Shown in pieces: positions 1 to 10,700 of a stretch of DNA of 64,000 nucleotides (position 1 is the first letter of the stretch; each line of letters starts with the position of its first letter). The position numbers and the translations under genes are program-made. A model generated the notes under the pieces. That model was not told the DNA's origin. It saw only the letters and a list, made by a program, of their open reading frames with translations, and made no database searches. The stretch comes from an uncultured Latescibacterota bacterium (GTDB lineage Bacteria; Latescibacterota; UBA2968), in assembly GCA_951812755.1 (NCBI GenBank), contig OX638329.1, positions 729,339 through 793,338 of the forward strand, in the 5' to 3' direction.

Positions 1-1335
1 CCAAAGTCCAATGTGCGGCTGTGTCTGGATTATGAGATCAAGCGGTGCGACGGGCCGTGCGAGGGGTTGATTGTGGCAGGGGCGTATCAAAAAATTGTGG
101 ATGAGGCGGTGTTGTTTTTGACGGGACGGCATACGCAGGTTATGGTGACGCTTAAAGATCGGATGAAGCGGGCGGCAGAGGCGCTGAAGTACGAGGAGGC
201 GGCGATTTATCGGGATCGCATTCGGGCATTGGAACAGGCCGCGAGCCGGCAAAAGGTGGTGTCCAATGATTTGACGGATTGGGATGCGATTGCGATTGCG
301 CGGGAAGATGACGAGGCTTGCGGGGTGGTGATGGAGGTGCGCGATGGGCGGTTGATCGGGCGGCAGAATTATTTTATCGGGGGGGTGCTCGATGCGTCTG
401 AAGAGGAGGTGGTTTCGGCATTTGTGCAGTTGTTTTACGCAACGGCTACATTTGTGCCGCGAGAGGTGTGCCTGCCGTGTGATATCGAGGATCGAGAGAC
501 GGTGCTCGATTGGCTTACCGTGCGTTCAGAGGGCGGGGTTGAGATGCGCGTGCCCCAGCGGGGGGATAAGTTTCAGTTGATGAAGATGGCGGAGAATAAT
601 GCGCGGTTGTTGTTGATGGAGCGGCGGTTGAAGCGCGAGAATCGCAGGGCGCAAGCGCCGGCAGCGGTGCAGGCACTTCAGCGCGATTTGCATTTGGAGA
701 AGCCGCCGCGGTGGATTGAGGCGGTGGATATTTCAAATATTCAGGGGTCGGATCCGGTGGCGTCGCTGGTGTGTTTTGTGGATGGGCGGGCGCGAAAGCG
801 CGAGTACCGGCATTTTAAAATTACGGGGTTGGAGGGGCCCAATGATTTTGCGATGATGCAACAGGTGGTGACGCGGCGGTTTAAGCGGCTGATGGAGGAG
901 GGTAAGTCGTTTCCCGATTTGCTGCTGGTCGATGGGGGCAAGGGACAGCTTTCGAGCGTGGTTGAGGCGCTGAGAGCGTTGGGGATTGAAGATCAGGCGG
1001 TGATTGGGCTGGCAAAGCGGTTGGAGGAGGTGTTTTTGCCGGGTTTATCCGAGCCGCAGAATATTCCCAAGACGTCGTCGTCGTTGAAGCTGTTGCAGAT
1101 GTTGCGCGATGAGTCGCACCGTTTTGCGATTGAATATCACCGCAAGTTGCGCCAGAAGCGGACGCTGACGTCGGAGTTGGATGAGATTCCCGGAGTGGGT
1201 CCGTCGCGGCGCATCGCACTGTTGAAGCATTTCGGTTCGGTGAAGCGGGTCCGAGAGGCAGAGGTAGAAGAGGTGGCAGAGGTCGATGGGGTGGGGATGC
1301 GGTTGGCGGAGGTGATTTGTGAGGGGTTGAAATAA
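1..1335 (+). CDS. uvrC: Excinuclease ABC subunit C, 3' part
   Basis: UvrC makes the 3' and 5' incisions of nucleotide excision repair after UvrAB damage recognition. The frame is open from base 1, so the gene starts upstream and the GIY-YIG nuclease domain is outside the window. The visible 444 residues begin at the UvrC cysteine motif (LCLDYEIKRC then GPC). A UVR segment that contacts UvrB follows at about residues 55-80 (LKYEEAAIYRDRI). Next comes the RNase H-like 5' nuclease domain (VDISNIQGSDPVASLV, then LLLVDGGKGQ near 307). The C-terminus is a tandem helix-hairpin-helix (IPGVGPSRR, VDGVGMRLAE). The GTG at base 13 is internal and not a start. A hairpin repeat followed by a T run just after the stop probably ends the transcript. 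Confidence 0.97.
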   Translation, partial: PKSNVRLCLDYEIKRCDGPCEGLIVAGAYQKIVDEAVLFLTGRHTQVMVTLKDRMKRAAEALKYEEAAIYRDRIRALEQAASRQKVVSNDLTDWDAIAIAREDDEACGVVMEVRDGRLIGRQNYFIGGVLDASEEEVVSAFVQLFYATATFVPREVCLPCDIEDRETVLDWLTVRSEGGVEMRVPQRGDKFQLMKMAENNARLLLMERRLKRENRRAQAPAAVQALQRDLHLEKPPRWIEAVDISNIQGSDPVASLVCFVDGRARKREYRHFKITGLEGPNDFAMMQQVVTRRFKRLMEEGKSFPDLLLVDGGKGQLSSVVEALRALGIEDQAVIGLAKRLEEVFLPGLSEPQNIPKTSSSLKLLQMLRDESHRFAIEYHRKLRQKRTLTSELDEIPGVGPSRRIALLKHFGSVKRVREAEVEEVAEVDGVGMRLAEVICEGLK

Positions 1336-1337
1336 AT

Positions 1338-1370
1338 GTAGGGGCGGGTCCCCGTGCCCGCCCGTTTTTT
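1338..1370 (+). terminator. Rho-independent terminator built from a GTAGGGGC repeat
   Basis: A palindromic repeat copy (GTAGGGGCGGG, then CCCGCCC) forms a 7-bp all-GC stem (1342-1348 with 1357-1363) followed by six T residues. It lies directly after the uvrC stop, so this repeat copy probably acts as the uvrC terminator. Confidence 0.75.
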
Positions 1371-1502
1371 GATGGTAATACACCATACGGTTGACTTTGG
1401 CGCACTAACTTATCATATTTACTTTGGGATAGGTATGAGTTTTTTGGTTGACAACATCAGGTTATTTTATGAGACTGGTTGTTTGTTATAGGAGGACAGT
1501 TC

Positions 1503-1880
1503 ATGGCAGATACACCATCTTCAGCAGAATCCCAGGAGGTGTTTCAGGCTTTTGATAAATATTTTCAAAAGTTGGAGACACACAATACGAATCAGGTTGA
1601 GACATTGAAAAGATTAGAAGTCCGTATTGATCAGAACGAAAAACGTATAGAACAAAGTGAGAAAGCGATCAATAAACTCGATAATCGACTTGTTAAGCTG
1701 GAAACAATTGTCGAGCGTGTCGATAACACGTTGACAAGTATTCAAGATGAACAAAAAGAATTAAGGCAACATATTGATGGGAAATTTGATACCATTGCGA
1801 CGCGACTCTATTGGACTGCAGGGATTGCGGTTGCTATTTTGACATTTGTGCTAAAGTTTATCGTGCCGCCATCTCCTTAG
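1503..1880 (+). CDS. Small coiled-coil protein with C-terminal membrane anchor
   Basis: The function is not known. The 125-residue product starts at ATG 1503, six bases after a clear GGAGGA ribosome binding site; an upstream in-frame TTG at 1479 has no such site. The middle (about residues 20-95) is a heptad-like helical coiled coil rich in K, E, N and Q. The last 25 residues are one hydrophobic segment (AGIAVAILTFVLKFIV), giving a tail-anchored layout. It is a paralogue of the longer protein at 19732-20424: both have the order RVDNT/RMDNT, QKELR, FDTIATRLYW/FDAIATRMYW, then the membrane segment. The TAG stop lies exactly at the left end of the MITE-like element that follows, so the extreme C-terminus may have been set by that insertion. 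Confidence 0.7.
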   Translation: MADTPSSAESQEVFQAFDKYFQKLETHNTNQVETLKRLEVRIDQNEKRIEQSEKAINKLDNRLVKLETIVERVDNTLTSIQDEQKELRQHIDGKFDTIATRLYWTAGIAVAILTFVLKFIVPPSP

Positions 1881-2093
1881 AAGCTGTTTTAAAATTAATA
1901 CCTGATGTTACGCATGTCCGGCGTTTTGTCATGCTGAGCGTAGCCGAAGCATCTTTTCCACCTGAGTTGGTAAGAGATGAACTGGCCTGAGAGGCGGCCA
2001 GTTGTACCCCGCTCCTTCGACTCCGCTCCGCTCAGAATGACAGTGCAATAGAGCATAGCCAAGAAGGGGCAAAATGAGTTTTAAAACAGTCTC
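1880..2093. mobile_element. MITE-like non-autonomous element, copy A
   Basis: A 214-bp element with terminal inverted repeats (GAAGCTGTTTTAAAA at the left, the complementary TTTTAAAACAG with a few changes at the right) and TTA on both flanks as a possible 3-bp target duplication. It has no coding capacity. A copy in inverse orientation lies at 61654-61863, and a related fragment lies near 63168-63335. The interior carries the complementary pair GTCATGCTGAGCG and CGCTCAGAATGACA. Confidence 0.7.
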
Positions 2094-2138
2094 TTAAGCG
2101 TATTGTTTGGTCGTCATATCTCGATAAATAAAAATGGA

Positions 2139-2179
2139 AAATGGCCTGCCAATGCCACTTTGGAAGGCCATTTCTTTTT
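2139..2179 (+). terminator. Possible hairpin terminator
   Basis: AAATGGCCT at 2139-2147 pairs perfectly with AGGCCATTT at 2165-2173 and is followed by CTTTTTAA. It lies between the MITE-like element and xerD. Either strand could use it, because A-rich sequence also precedes the left arm. Confidence 0.4.
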
Positions 2180-2272
2180 AATTTGCAAAAAACTTGAACT
2201 AATGTGAATTTTGGGTATTTTTTTTCGCGTTAGTAATAGTGTGATGGTTGTTACAATCAGATAGGGCAAACT

Positions 2273-3193
2273 ATGCCGATAGAACAAATGTCCATAGCCC
2301 CAGAACTTCAGCACGCATTGCAGCGGTTTCTCGATTCTGTGACGCTGGAGCGCGGGTTGTCGGATAATACGGCGAGTGCATATCAACGGGATTTGAGCAG
2401 GTATTTGGTGCTGTTGACGGATTTGGGTATCGATGCGCCGGATGAGATTTCTCAGGCGGAGGTGTCCGCGCTGTTGAATTTGCTTTCGGAGATGGGGTTA
2501 GAGGCGTCGAGTGTGGCGCGCAATTTGACGGCGGTGCGGATGTTTCACAGGTTTTTGCTGGGGGAGGGGCTGGCGCACCGGGATCCGACGGAGCATTTGA
2601 AGCCGCCGAGATTGGGGCGGAAGTTGCCGTCGGTGCTGAATATTTACGAGGTTGAGCGGTTGATGTTGGCGCCGGATGTGGAGACGCCGCTGGGATTGCG
2701 CGATCGCGCGCTTATAGAGATGCTTTATGGGGCGGGGTTGCGGGTGTCGGAGTTGATCGGGTTGTCGCTGACGGATTTGCTGTTTGATGTGGAGGTGGTT
2801 CGGGTGTTGGGCAAGGGCGGGCGCGAGCGGGTGGTGCCGATTGGGTCAGAGGGTATTGATTGGGTGACTGAGTATTTGAATGCGGTGCGTCCAGAGCTGG
2901 CAAGGCCACATACCGGGGCTGAGGTGTTTTTGAATTTTCGCGGTGCGATGTTGTCGCGGATGGGCGTGTGGAAGTTGCTGAGGCAATACGTGGTGCTGGC
3001 GGGTTTGGAGAAGAAGGTGAGTCCGCATACGCTGCGGCATTCTTTTGCGACGCATTTGCTGGAGGGGGGCGCAGATTTGCGGGCGGTTCAAGAGATGCTG
3101 GGGCATGCGGATATTTCAACGACGCAGATTTATACGCATGTGGATCGGGAGTATTTGAAGGAGGTGCATCGGACGTTTCATCCAAGAGCATGA
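2273..3193 (+). CDS. xerD: Site-specific tyrosine recombinase XerD
   Basis: XerD works with XerC at dif to resolve chromosome dimers during FtsK-dependent segregation. The 306-residue protein has an N-terminal core-binding SAM-like domain (about residues 10-95) and a C-terminal catalytic domain. Active-site residues are visible: Arg in GAGLRVSEL near 157, Lys in GKGGRERVVP near 180, HTLRHSF near 251, the His of GHADISTTQ near 277 and the Tyr nucleophile in IYTHV near 286. The C-terminal ending HPRA is typical of XerD rather than XerC. ATG 2273 was chosen; ATG 2288 is an alternative. No partner recombinase is in the window. Confidence 0.93.
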   Translation: MPIEQMSIAPELQHALQRFLDSVTLERGLSDNTASAYQRDLSRYLVLLTDLGIDAPDEISQAEVSALLNLLSEMGLEASSVARNLTAVRMFHRFLLGEGLAHRDPTEHLKPPRLGRKLPSVLNIYEVERLMLAPDVETPLGLRDRALIEMLYGAGLRVSELIGLSLTDLLFDVEVVRVLGKGGRERVVPIGSEGIDWVTEYLNAVRPELARPHTGAEVFLNFRGAMLSRMGVWKLLRQYVVLAGLEKKVSPHTLRHSFATHLLEGGADLRAVQEMLGHADISTTQIYTHVDREYLKEVHRTFHPRA

Positions 3194-3211
3194 GAAGTAT
3201 GAAGTATGAAG

Positions 3212-3252
3212 TGTCATTGCGGCAGGGTGTTAGCCGCAATCCAGGGGTTTTG
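3212..3252. repeat. GCGGC-stem hairpin repeat (REP family 2)
   Basis: A single copy of the abundant repeat. Its left arm CATTGCGGC pairs with GCCGCAAT, and the tail is CCAGGGGTTTTGCC. It lies between convergent xerD and the M24 peptidase gene. Confidence 0.8.
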
Positions 3253-3324
3253 CCTTTGATCCTGGTTTTTGCCTTTATCCTGCCCATCCTTCCATCCTGC
3301 CCATCCTGATTCAGACAGTGATTA

Positions 3325-4455
3325 TTATACCTCCAGAAATTTCGGATAGGTCGTTAAATTGTCGAGTCCGTCTTCGGTGACGACCCCGAGGTCTTCGATG
3401 CGTACGGCGCCTCGGCCGGGGTAATAGAGGCCGGGTTCAACGGTGACGATGTGTCCGGCGCAGAGGTTTTCCGGGGTTTTGCCAATGCGCGGGGGTTCGT
3501 GGATTTCAAGGCCCAGGCCGTGGCCGGTGCCGTGGAAGAATCCCTGCATTCGGCCGTCTATGTTGCCGGTTTCAAAGTTGCGGTTTTCAAATAGTTCTGT
3601 GAGTGCCCGGTGGATGGCCTGGCCGTCTGCGTCTGCGCGGATGCTGTCGAGGACGAGGTTTTGTCCCGCGAGTACCGCGTCGTAGATGTTCTGGAGTTCG
3701 GCAGAGGGTTTGCCTTTGACGACGGTGCGGGTGAGGTCGGCGAAGTAGCCGGTGATATTTGATCGCGGAAAGATGTCGATGATGATGGATTTGTGGGCGT
3801 GTAGTGGTCCGCTGCCTTCGTTGTGGGGATCGCAGGCTTGATCGCCACCGGCAACGATGGTGTGACCGGCTGTGCAGTCGCGTTCGAGGAGGAGAAATTT
3901 TATTTCGCGTTTGACGGTTTCCGACGTGAGGGGTTCGCCGTTGTGGTAGAGGAGGTCGCCGCGAATTTCCGAGTTGCGGATGAGGGTTATGGCGGCGTCC
4001 ATTGCGGCTTCGGTGTGTTGTTGGACTTCGCGGATGTGTTCGATTTCATCAGGGGTTTTGATTTCTCGCTCGGGCCAATACGCGCCTTCTGGAAATGCCA
4101 CTGTGTAGCCGCGTTCGCGCAGGTCGTCTGCCGTGGCAATGGAGAAGGCGCGGGGGACGTTCAGGTGGGTGATATTTTTTTCCTGTAGTACTTCGTGCAG
4201 GACATCGATTTGAGAGGGTTCTTCGTCGGTGTCGTTTTTTTTTGCTTTTTCCTGGTATTCGGATAAGGAGAGTACACGATCGACCTGGGCCTGGGCGCGC
4301 GCGCGGTCGCGTTCCAGGTCGGACATGAGGAGGTGTTTTTTTTCGCCGATTTGAAAGAAGATGAAGGGGTCGGGCGCGAGAAAGCGCGTGGCGTAGTACA
4401 TGTCGGCGTCGGTTTCGCTGGCGGCTATCATGAGCCGCGCTTCAGAGGTGCTCAT
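3325..4455 (-). CDS. M24 family Xaa-Pro peptidase
   Basis: A cytoplasmic metallopeptidase of the pita-bread fold, expected to remove N-terminal residues before proline or to cleave Xaa-Pro dipeptides. The 376-residue protein has a creatinase-type N-terminal domain (about 1-140) and the catalytic domain (about 145-376). The five metal ligands can be placed: Asp in IIIDIFP, Asp in FADLTRTVV, His in GTGHGLGLEIHE, Glu in TVEPGLYYPG and Glu in RIEDLGVV. The start ATG follows an AAGGA motif. The gene begins 11 bp after the HtrA stop on the same strand, so the two are probably co-transcribed as a proteolysis pair. Whether it is an aminopeptidase P or a prolidase cannot be decided from sequence alone. 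Confidence 0.88.
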   Translation of the reverse strand: MSTSEARLMIAASETDADMYYATRFLAPDPFIFFQIGEKKHLLMSDLERDRARAQAQVDRVLSLSEYQEKAKKNDTDEEPSQIDVLHEVLQEKNITHLNVPRAFSIATADDLRERGYTVAFPEGAYWPEREIKTPDEIEHIREVQQHTEAAMDAAITLIRNSEIRGDLLYHNGEPLTSETVKREIKFLLLERDCTAGHTIVAGGDQACDPHNEGSGPLHAHKSIIIDIFPRSNITGYFADLTRTVVKGKPSAELQNIYDAVLAGQNLVLDSIRADADGQAIHRALTELFENRNFETGNIDGRMQGFFHGTGHGLGLEIHEPPRIGKTPENLCAGHIVTVEPGLYYPGRGAVRIEDLGVVTEDGLDNLTTYPKFLEV

Positions 4456-4466
4456 TATGTGGGTCC

Positions 4467-5939
<1,473 letters not shown>

Positions 5940-6224
5940 GGCGGGAACTCCTTTTTGAAGTGTGATCCGCAGATGAACGCAGATGAAATGAATGTAGGGG
6001 CGAGGCATGCCTCGCCCGATTGGGTGAGAACATTTCGCCCGTCGTATTTTTCCCACGATTAGACCCACGACCCCGTCCGATGGTTCCGAAAATCGGAGGC
6101 AAACCCCCAGACTGGACCCCGTATAGAATCACTACGGGGTGACAATTGTCATCGCGGCATGGTTTAAGCCGCGATCCAGAGGTTTTGGTTTTTAATTCTT
6201 AATTCTTAATTCCTAATTGCTTCT
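5940..6224. repeat. Intergenic repeat cluster
   Basis: This gap holds no gene. It contains the phrase GATCCGCAGATG plus a GTAGGGGC palindrome with core GAGGCATGCCTC (5994-6019), a CCCCGTATAGAATCACTACGGGG-type palindrome near 6117-6140 and one GCGGC-stem repeat (about 6149-6190), ending in an AT-rich TTAATTC run. Confidence 0.75.
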
Positions 6225-7763
6225 TCACAAATCATATTGATCAATCTTCCGATATAACGTGCGTACGGCCATGCCGAGGAGTTTTGCGGTGCGCTCGCGG
6301 TGTCCTCCGGTTATGCGCAGGGCATTGGCGATGGCTTCGCGTTCGAGGTCTCGCAAGGGGCGTATGTCCTTTTCGGTAGTAGGGGCAGGTTTAAAACCTG
6401 CCTCTACGTCGGTTTCGGTTTCTGTGTATCCTATTTCCGTTTCTTCTATGGGGGCGCCATAGATGGGGACGGGTAGGGATGGCGGGGGCGATGTTTGCAT
6501 GCTTTGCATGATATAGGCTTTGAGTTCTTTGATGTCTTTGGCGACTTCGAGTATTGCCCAGTAGAGGAGGTCGCGATCGGATTCTGCGGGTGTTTTGCCC
6601 GCGAGGACGGGCAGATAAGATGGTTCTGCCACGGGGGTTGTGTCGAGGTATTGCGCGAGGTCCAGGGCGGATATTTGTCGGGTTTTGGCCAGGATCATGA
6701 GGCGTTCGATGAGGTTGATGAGTTCCCGCACATTGCCCGGCCAGTGGTACTGTTGTAGTGCGTTCATCGCATCGGGCGCGAATTCAATGGGGGGCATGCG
6801 GAGTTCGCCGCTTTGTTTTTGGATGATGTTTTGTGCGATGAGGGGGATGTCCTGGGGGTGGGCGCGCAGTGGGGGCATTTCGATTTCGATGACGCGAAGG
6901 CGCTGGTAGAGGTCTTGCCGAAATTTGCCTTCGGCAACGGCTTGTTGCAGGTCGCGATTGGTGGCGGCTATGACGCGGACGTCAACCGCTATTGGGGCGG
7001 TGCTGCCCAGGCGGGTGACTTCTTTGGCGTCGAGGACGCGCAATAAGCGCACCTGTGCGGAGAGGGACATTTCGCCGATTTCGTCGAGGAAGACGGTGCC
7101 GCGGTTGGCGGCTTCAAAGATGCCAGATCGCTGTGTGCGGGCGTCGGTAAATGCGCCTCTTTCGTGGCCGAAGAGTTCGCTTTCGAGGAGGGTTTCGGGG
7201 ATTGCGCCGCAGTTGATGATGAGAAATGGTTCGTCGCCGCGCGCGCTTTGCCGGTGGAGGGCTTCGGCGATGAGGTTTTTTCCAGAGCCGCTTTCGCCCG
7301 TGATGAGTACGCTGACGGGGGTGGGCGCGATTTGGGCTACGCTTTCCCGGATTTGTTGCATGGCGTCTGAGCGTCCCAGGATGGTGGTGTCGGGCGGGGT
7401 GCGTTTTTGACGCAGGGCGTCCTGCAATTCTGCGGGGATGAGCGGATAGGAGAGCAGGGCATCGGGTTCGAGTGAGGGCGCTGTTTGGAGTTGGGTACCT
7501 TCCCGGGTGGTGATTGCGAAGATGGGGAGTGTTTCAGGTTGCTCAGATAGTATGTCGGCGAGGTGTACCGCTGCTTCGGGCAAGGTGGTTTCGTCCAGGA
7601 TGAGCAGGTCAAACTGGTTTTCAGAGATCAGTTTTCTGGCGGGTCGCACGCTGTTGGTGACGAGGGTTTGCCAGCCGAGTTCTTCGAGTTCGACGCGCAG
7701 GTCCCGGCCCAGTGTGGTGGGCTGATCGACGATGATGAGGGCTTCTTTTTGGTCGGTGGGCAT
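6225..7763 (-). CDS. Sigma-54-dependent transcriptional activator with degenerate receiver domain
   Basis: An NtrC-type enhancer-binding protein of 512 residues. The N-terminal domain (about 1-125) looks like a receiver with Asp in LLILDETTLP, but the acidic pocket is IIVDQP instead of two acidic residues and the conserved Lys is replaced (SYPLIP), so it may not be phosphorylated normally. The AAA+ domain (about 130-370) has Walker A GESGSGK near 160 and Walker B FLDEIGEM. The sigma-54 contact loop reads GAFTDA rather than GAFTGA. A Fis-type HTH ends the protein (GGHRERTAKLLGMAVRTLYRKI). The linker between AAA+ and HTH carries an in-frame palindromic repeat (6379-6407). The gene follows the TPR gene by 8 bp on the same strand, so the two are likely co-transcribed. 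Confidence 0.92.
   Translation of the reverse strand: MPTDQKEALIIVDQPTTLGRDLRVELEELGWQTLVTNSVRPARKLISENQFDLLILDETTLPEAAVHLADILSEQPETLPIFAITTREGTQLQTAPSLEPDALLSYPLIPAELQDALRQKRTPPDTTILGRSDAMQQIRESVAQIAPTPVSVLITGESGSGKNLIAEALHRQSARGDEPFLIINCGAIPETLLESELFGHERGAFTDARTQRSGIFEAANRGTVFLDEIGEMSLSAQVRLLRVLDAKEVTRLGSTAPIAVDVRVIAATNRDLQQAVAEGKFRQDLYQRLRVIEIEMPPLRAHPQDIPLIAQNIIQKQSGELRMPPIEFAPDAMNALQQYHWPGNVRELINLIERLMILAKTRQISALDLAQYLDTTPVAEPSYLPVLAGKTPAESDRDLLYWAILEVAKDIKELKAYIMQSMQTSPPPSLPVPIYGAPIEETEIGYTETETDVEAGFKPAPTTEKDIRPLRDLEREAIANALRITGGHRERTAKLLGMAVRTLYRKIDQYDL
6379..6407. repeat. GTAGGGGC palindrome inserted in frame in the activator gene
   Basis: A 29-bp near-perfect palindrome (GTAGGGGCAGGTTT, then AAAACCTGCCTCTAC) encodes VEAGFKPAPT on the minus strand, in the linker before the Fis HTH. 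It has the same outer arms as intergenic copies elsewhere in the window but a different core. Confidence 0.8.
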
Positions 7764-7771
7764 GGTTATTT

Positions 7772-10700
7772 TTATTTCAGTTGCCGAATGCGCTTTTCCG
7801 CGCCGATACCGTACATGCTGGCGGCGCCGTGGCTGCGTTTGATTGCCTGGAGTTCTTGTATGGCTTGTTCAATCTTGCCCTGTGCGGCATAGCAATCTGC
7901 TACTTTCATTTGTGCGGATACGATCCACATAGGCCCCGCTTTCTGGTTGTAGCGCAGGATCAAAAATTCTCGGAGTGCGTTGGTATAGTCGGCCATTTCA
8001 AAATAGTTTTCTGCGATGGAATACTGGATGTTGGCTTTTTCGCTTTCCTCGGTCGCGATTTTGAGCAGGGGCCGAAGTTCTGCGATGGCTTGCTCGTGGG
8101 CGCCTTTGTTGGGCAGGTAGATGGTGCCGATGTCGATGCGGGCTCCCAGGGCAAGGGGGTCCTGGGGAAATTCTCGGATGAGTTGGCGCGCAAAGTTGAT
8201 GGCGAGGTCATAAGCGTTGAGGTTGCTGTAGTTTTTTGCGAGTTTTAGAAGGATGCCGGGTTTTTTGGATTGGGCGACGCCTTTTTCAATGGCGTTGCGG
8301 TATGCGCGTGCGGATAGGTTGTATTCTTCGTTGCGTTCCCAAAATTCGGCGAGTTCGATATTGGCGTCTGCCCAGTGCGGGCTGTCGGGATAATTTTTTA
8401 TGAATGTGGTGAGTGCGTTGATATAGGGGTCGTTGTTGCCGTCTTTGTCGGGTCCCTGGTCGCGATAGGCGCGGATGATGTAATAACGCGCGTCGGACGC
8501 TGCTTCGGTGGCGGGATATTTTTTGGCGATGTCTTCAAAGATTTGTCGCGCTTTTTTGGGGTTTTTGACGGCGAGTTGATATCTGCCTTTTTCGACTTCG
8601 AAGCGGGCGACCCATTCGGTTGCTGTTTTATAGGTTTTTTTGAATTGGCCCGCGGCTTTGTTGGCTTCGCTGATGCGCCGCAGGCGATAGAGGCTCAAGA
8701 CTTCGCGGGCGGCCATGGTTTCGTTGCGCGCGGGTTCTGGTACGCGCTGGTACGCGGCGATGGCCCGGGCGTATTTTTCCGTTTGAAAGAGGAGATCGCC
8801 CACAGATTGATCTGCCTGTGTGCCGAGCGGGCTGTTGGGGTATTTTTTGGAGAATTCGCGGAAGGCGGTGAGGGCTTCCGATGTGCGGTTGAGAGATGTG
8901 AGGTGTTCGGCGCGTGTGTAGGCGATGCTGTCGGCGTCGGGTGCTTGTGGATATTTGCGGAGGTACATGTTATAAGTGGTGATGGCTTTGTAGCGCTGGT
9001 TGTTTTGAGAATAGGATTTGGCGAGGCGGCGCAATAATTCGGGGGTGGTGTTGTGGGCGATCAGGCTTTCGTCTATTTCTATGGCGCGTTGATAGTTGCC
9101 TGTGCGGTGATAGCTTTCTGCCAATAGCGAGCGGGCAGATCGCTGGAGTGCGAGCGTTGGGGATGCGGAGAGGAGTTCGGAGAATGCTTCGGCGGCGCTG
9201 GCGTAAAATTCCCGGTCGAGGAGTATGCGCCCCAGTTGAAATTGCGCGTGTGGTGATAGGTCGCTCTGCGGATAGTTGAAGAGGAAGTTTTTCAGGGTTT
9301 CTTCGGCGCGTATGTGTTGTTGTTGCCTGGCCTGACACAAGCCGATGCGATAGGCGGCTTTTTCTTTGTGTTTGGGATCGCTGGCTTTTTTTTCTACCTG
9401 GAGGTACAGGCTGAGGGCGCTGTCGATGTGGGTGTTGGAGAAGTGGGCGTCGGCGATTCGCAGGAGCAAGTCGGGGCTGTTGGGATGTGTTTTGCGATAT
9501 GCGCGATAGGTGCTCAGGCGCGTTTGTGCGCGGAGGGTGTCGGGTTGTATGTGGGCTGTTTCTGTGTGTATGACGGCGAGTGCGGCGTCTTGTGCACGGT
9601 CGTTGTCGGGGAATATTTTGACGAGTATTTTGAGTGTTGCGATGCCTTTGTTTTGCCATTTGTCTGGGGATCTATTTTCGAGGGTGGCTCTGCGCGCCTG
9701 TTTTAAGTAGCTGTTGCCGAGGAGATAATAGGCTTCTGATGCCCAGGTGGGGGCGTTGATGAATGCTTCGTCGGACCCCTCCCCCGGCCCCTCCCCGAGA
9801 CGGGGAGGGGAGTCCTGGTTCCCCCCTGCTTCGTGGGAGACTTGGTCCCTCCCTTCCTCGTAGGAAGGGGGGTCAGGGGGGTAGGTCTCGTCAGATAGTG
9901 CTGCGAGCGCGGCTTCGGCTGCGCGTGCGGCTTCGGCTGCGAGCGCGAGTGTGTCGCTGGATGTAGGGGCGAAAGATTTTTCGCCCGTACTGTCTGGTTC
10001 TTCGACGAGTATGTGTTCATAAGCCGAGGGGCGTATGTTGTGAGCTGTGAGCGCGGCTTCGAGGTGGGTGATTGCGCGGTTGTAGTGTTTTTGATTGTAG
10101 AGGGTTTTGCCGAGTGTAAATTGGGTGTGTGGGTCGTCGGCGATGCCGGGCAAGTTGGCGAGGAGTTCGAGCCAGTTGTGGTCGCGGTCAGTTGCGGTGC
10201 CAAATTCGGTGAGGAGTTGGATGCGCGTTTCCGCTGTTTCTGCGTGCGAGGCGTCGGCGTGGTTTTTGATGTAGGTGCGGTATTCTCGCAGTGCGAGTGT
10301 GGGTTGTCCGGTTTTTTCAAATACGCGGGCGAGTCCAATTTGACCTTCGGCTGCGTAGTGCGCGATTGTGCTGTTGATCAGGGTGCGATAATTTTCGGCT
10401 GCGAGGTCATACCAGTTCAGGTCTTCACAGAGTTGCGCGATGTGCAGCCGTGCATTGGCTTTTTCGCTGGGGGATTGTATGCGCGTGAGGTATGTTTGAT
10501 ACGCCGATAGTGCTTTTTGGTGCGTTCCAAGCGCGCGCCATAAGTTTCCGATGTCGCCATAAGCCTGGATGCTGATGTCTGTGTCTGGATATTTTTCCTG
10601 CAGGTTTTTGAATGCGTCCAGTGCATTGCGATAATTTTTCAGGTCTGCAAATGTGCGGCCATAGCCCAGCAGGGCGTGGGCGTGGAAGGGGCTTTTGGGG

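Noticed and set aside
13-15. GTG as the start of uvrC
   Set aside because: The frame is open to base 1 and the sequence before GTG already matches UvrC; the gene simply continues upstream.
2216-2260. Possible promoter TTGAAC-16-TATTTT upstream of xerD
   Set aside because: Both hexamers are weak and the spacing is short; the AT-rich context makes chance matches likely.
3968-4188. Plus-strand frame inside the M24 peptidase gene
   Set aside because: It lies wholly opposite conserved catalytic motifs and has no independent signal.
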